Source: Collybiopsis luxurians FD-317 M1
Taxonomy: Eukaryota; Basidiomycota; Agaricomycetes; Agaricales; Omphalotaceae
Direction of reading: 5' to 3'
Assembly: GCA_000827265.1 (NCBI GenBank)
Contig: KN834826.1
Location: 44,851 to 65,825, forward strand
Length of the DNA: 20,975 bases
Positions 20,001 to 20,975 of the stretch are shown piece by piece. The notes beneath the pieces are model-generated. The model made no database searches. It worked only from the letters and a program-made list of their open reading frames with translations, and was not told the DNA's origin. The position numbers and the translations under genes were made by a program. Within the stretch, counting starts at the first letter, position 1. Each line of letters begins with the position of its first letter.

Positions 20001-20120
20001 CACTTCAGGCAACCACCTGACAGACCTAATTAGGATAATTTTTCAATGTCAAAAATTTATTCTAAGAAGGTCACTCAGGAGGCCTTTAGCCCATCCTAAC
20101 TTAGGGATGGCTACAGCCTA
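20001..20120 (+). repeat. Dispersed repeat family, copy B
   Basis: Starts CACTTCAGGCAACCACCTGA, includes CAGACCTAATTAGGATAATT and a diverged AAAAATTTATTCTAAGAAGG, and ends with TTAGGGATGGCTACAGCC. It lacks the later GGTTTGATGGG part. Confidence 0.75.
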
Positions 20121-20634
20121 CATTTTTCAATATAGCCCAGGCTGCAGCCTATTTGGCCCAAACCTTTCTAAGCACAAGTTATGCCCTTCTTAGCCTTTCA
20201 TATCTTTTTTGATTATTTTGGAAGTAGATGAGAATAGTGGGTTAGTTACCTTGCTCATTTGACACTTACAAGCTCCAACTAATATTTAGCCTGTTATATT
20301 TAGAAACTCTGCTTTTCAAAATGACCAAAAGATGAAAACACTCTGAAGTGTGATATAATTCAGTGGCTAATAATGAGACCAGCTTCAAAATGTCAATCAG
20401 TACAGGTGCAGAAGCTTCTTATATGTATCAAATCTAGCACATTATAAGCCCAATCACTTCTCTGCTTATTGATAAAATGGAGTACATGGAACATAAGATA
20501 TGTCATATTGTCTGGAAGTAGCAGCCTCCACCTCTCTTCCCAATTCCAGCTGCAGCCAGTGGGTTTTTCCCTAGAGAGAGCTGCAGCCTTGGATAATGAA
20601 CAAGCTGAGGCTTCAGCCCAAACAGTCTTCATTA

Positions 20635-20816
20635 CACTTCAGGCACCCACCTATCAGACCTAATTAGGATAATTTTTGAATGTAAAAAATTTATCCTAAG
20701 AGGGCCCCCTAGAAGGTCTTTAGCCCCATGCACTTAGGGATGGCTGCAGCCCATTTTGTGAAGGTTTGATGGGTTACAGCCTCATGGAAAGTCTCATTGG
20801 GGTTTCAGCCCCTTTG
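20635..20816 (+). repeat. Dispersed repeat family, copy C (longest)
   Basis: The most complete member (~180 bp), containing every block seen in the copies at 18610, 19570 and 20001. No open frame, no terminal inverted repeats and no poly(A), so the class is not clear; a solo-LTR or SINE-like fragment is possible. Confidence 0.75.
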
Positions 20817-20975
20817 AAAGCCAATTACAAATGCCTCTGAATTTCATTTGTGAGCCTCTTGATCAACCAGTTATCAGCAGTTGTTCAAGTTGACAATATT
20901 CCAGGTTGTCAACTGATTAAGTATACATACAAATAGGATTAAGATGAGATAAGATGATCTTGATATTAAAATTAT

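Overview
The window looks like nuclear DNA of a basidiomycete fungus, probably an Agaricomycete. This rests on very short spliceosomal introns (46-62 nt) with GT..AG ends, a microsomal P450 split into 13 exons, a LaeA/UMTA-type methyltransferase, a membrane protein of the basidiomycete-restricted DUF6534 type, and many non-autonomous DNA elements. The intact genes become visible only after splicing, so single open frames badly under-represent them.

Layout. 1-440: nothing recognised. 441-550: a cluster of perfect short palindromes. 1108-3014: a CACTA-type (EnSpm/CMC) non-autonomous foldback element with ~648-bp inverted arms, CACTA/TAGTG ends and a 3-bp AAT target duplication. It may sit inside an intron of an unrecognised gene. 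3470-4106: a second small element with 20-bp inverted ends and a TA duplication. 5489-7789 (minus): a complete 554-residue cytochrome P450 with a highly unusual I-helix motif. 7790-9396: a repeat-structured intergenic region (inverted arms around a three-copy ~100-bp tandem array). 9558-10626 (plus): a complete 296-residue SAM-dependent methyltransferase in four exons, divergent from the P450. A 131-bp copy of its promoter lies in inverted orientation at 12260-12390. 11481-11542: degenerate telomere-like repeats. 14824-16070 (plus): a DUF6534-type membrane-protein gene with a clear six-exon 3' half and an unresolved, possibly decayed, 5' half. 16441-20975: gene-free, AT-rich and strongly CpG-depleted, with a dispersed repeat family in at least four pieces.

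How it fits together. The divergent P450 and methyltransferase could be a two-gene oxidation/O-methylation unit of secondary metabolism, sharing a 1.77-kb intergenic region; this is inference from adjacency. Around them are inserted or decaying repeats, and CpG loss to the right is consistent with methylation-driven decay. I found no rRNA, tRNA or CRISPR. The points most worth checking are the P450 I-helix (AGAHTP in place of AGxDTT), the inverted second copy of the methyltransferase promoter, and the CACTA foldback element.
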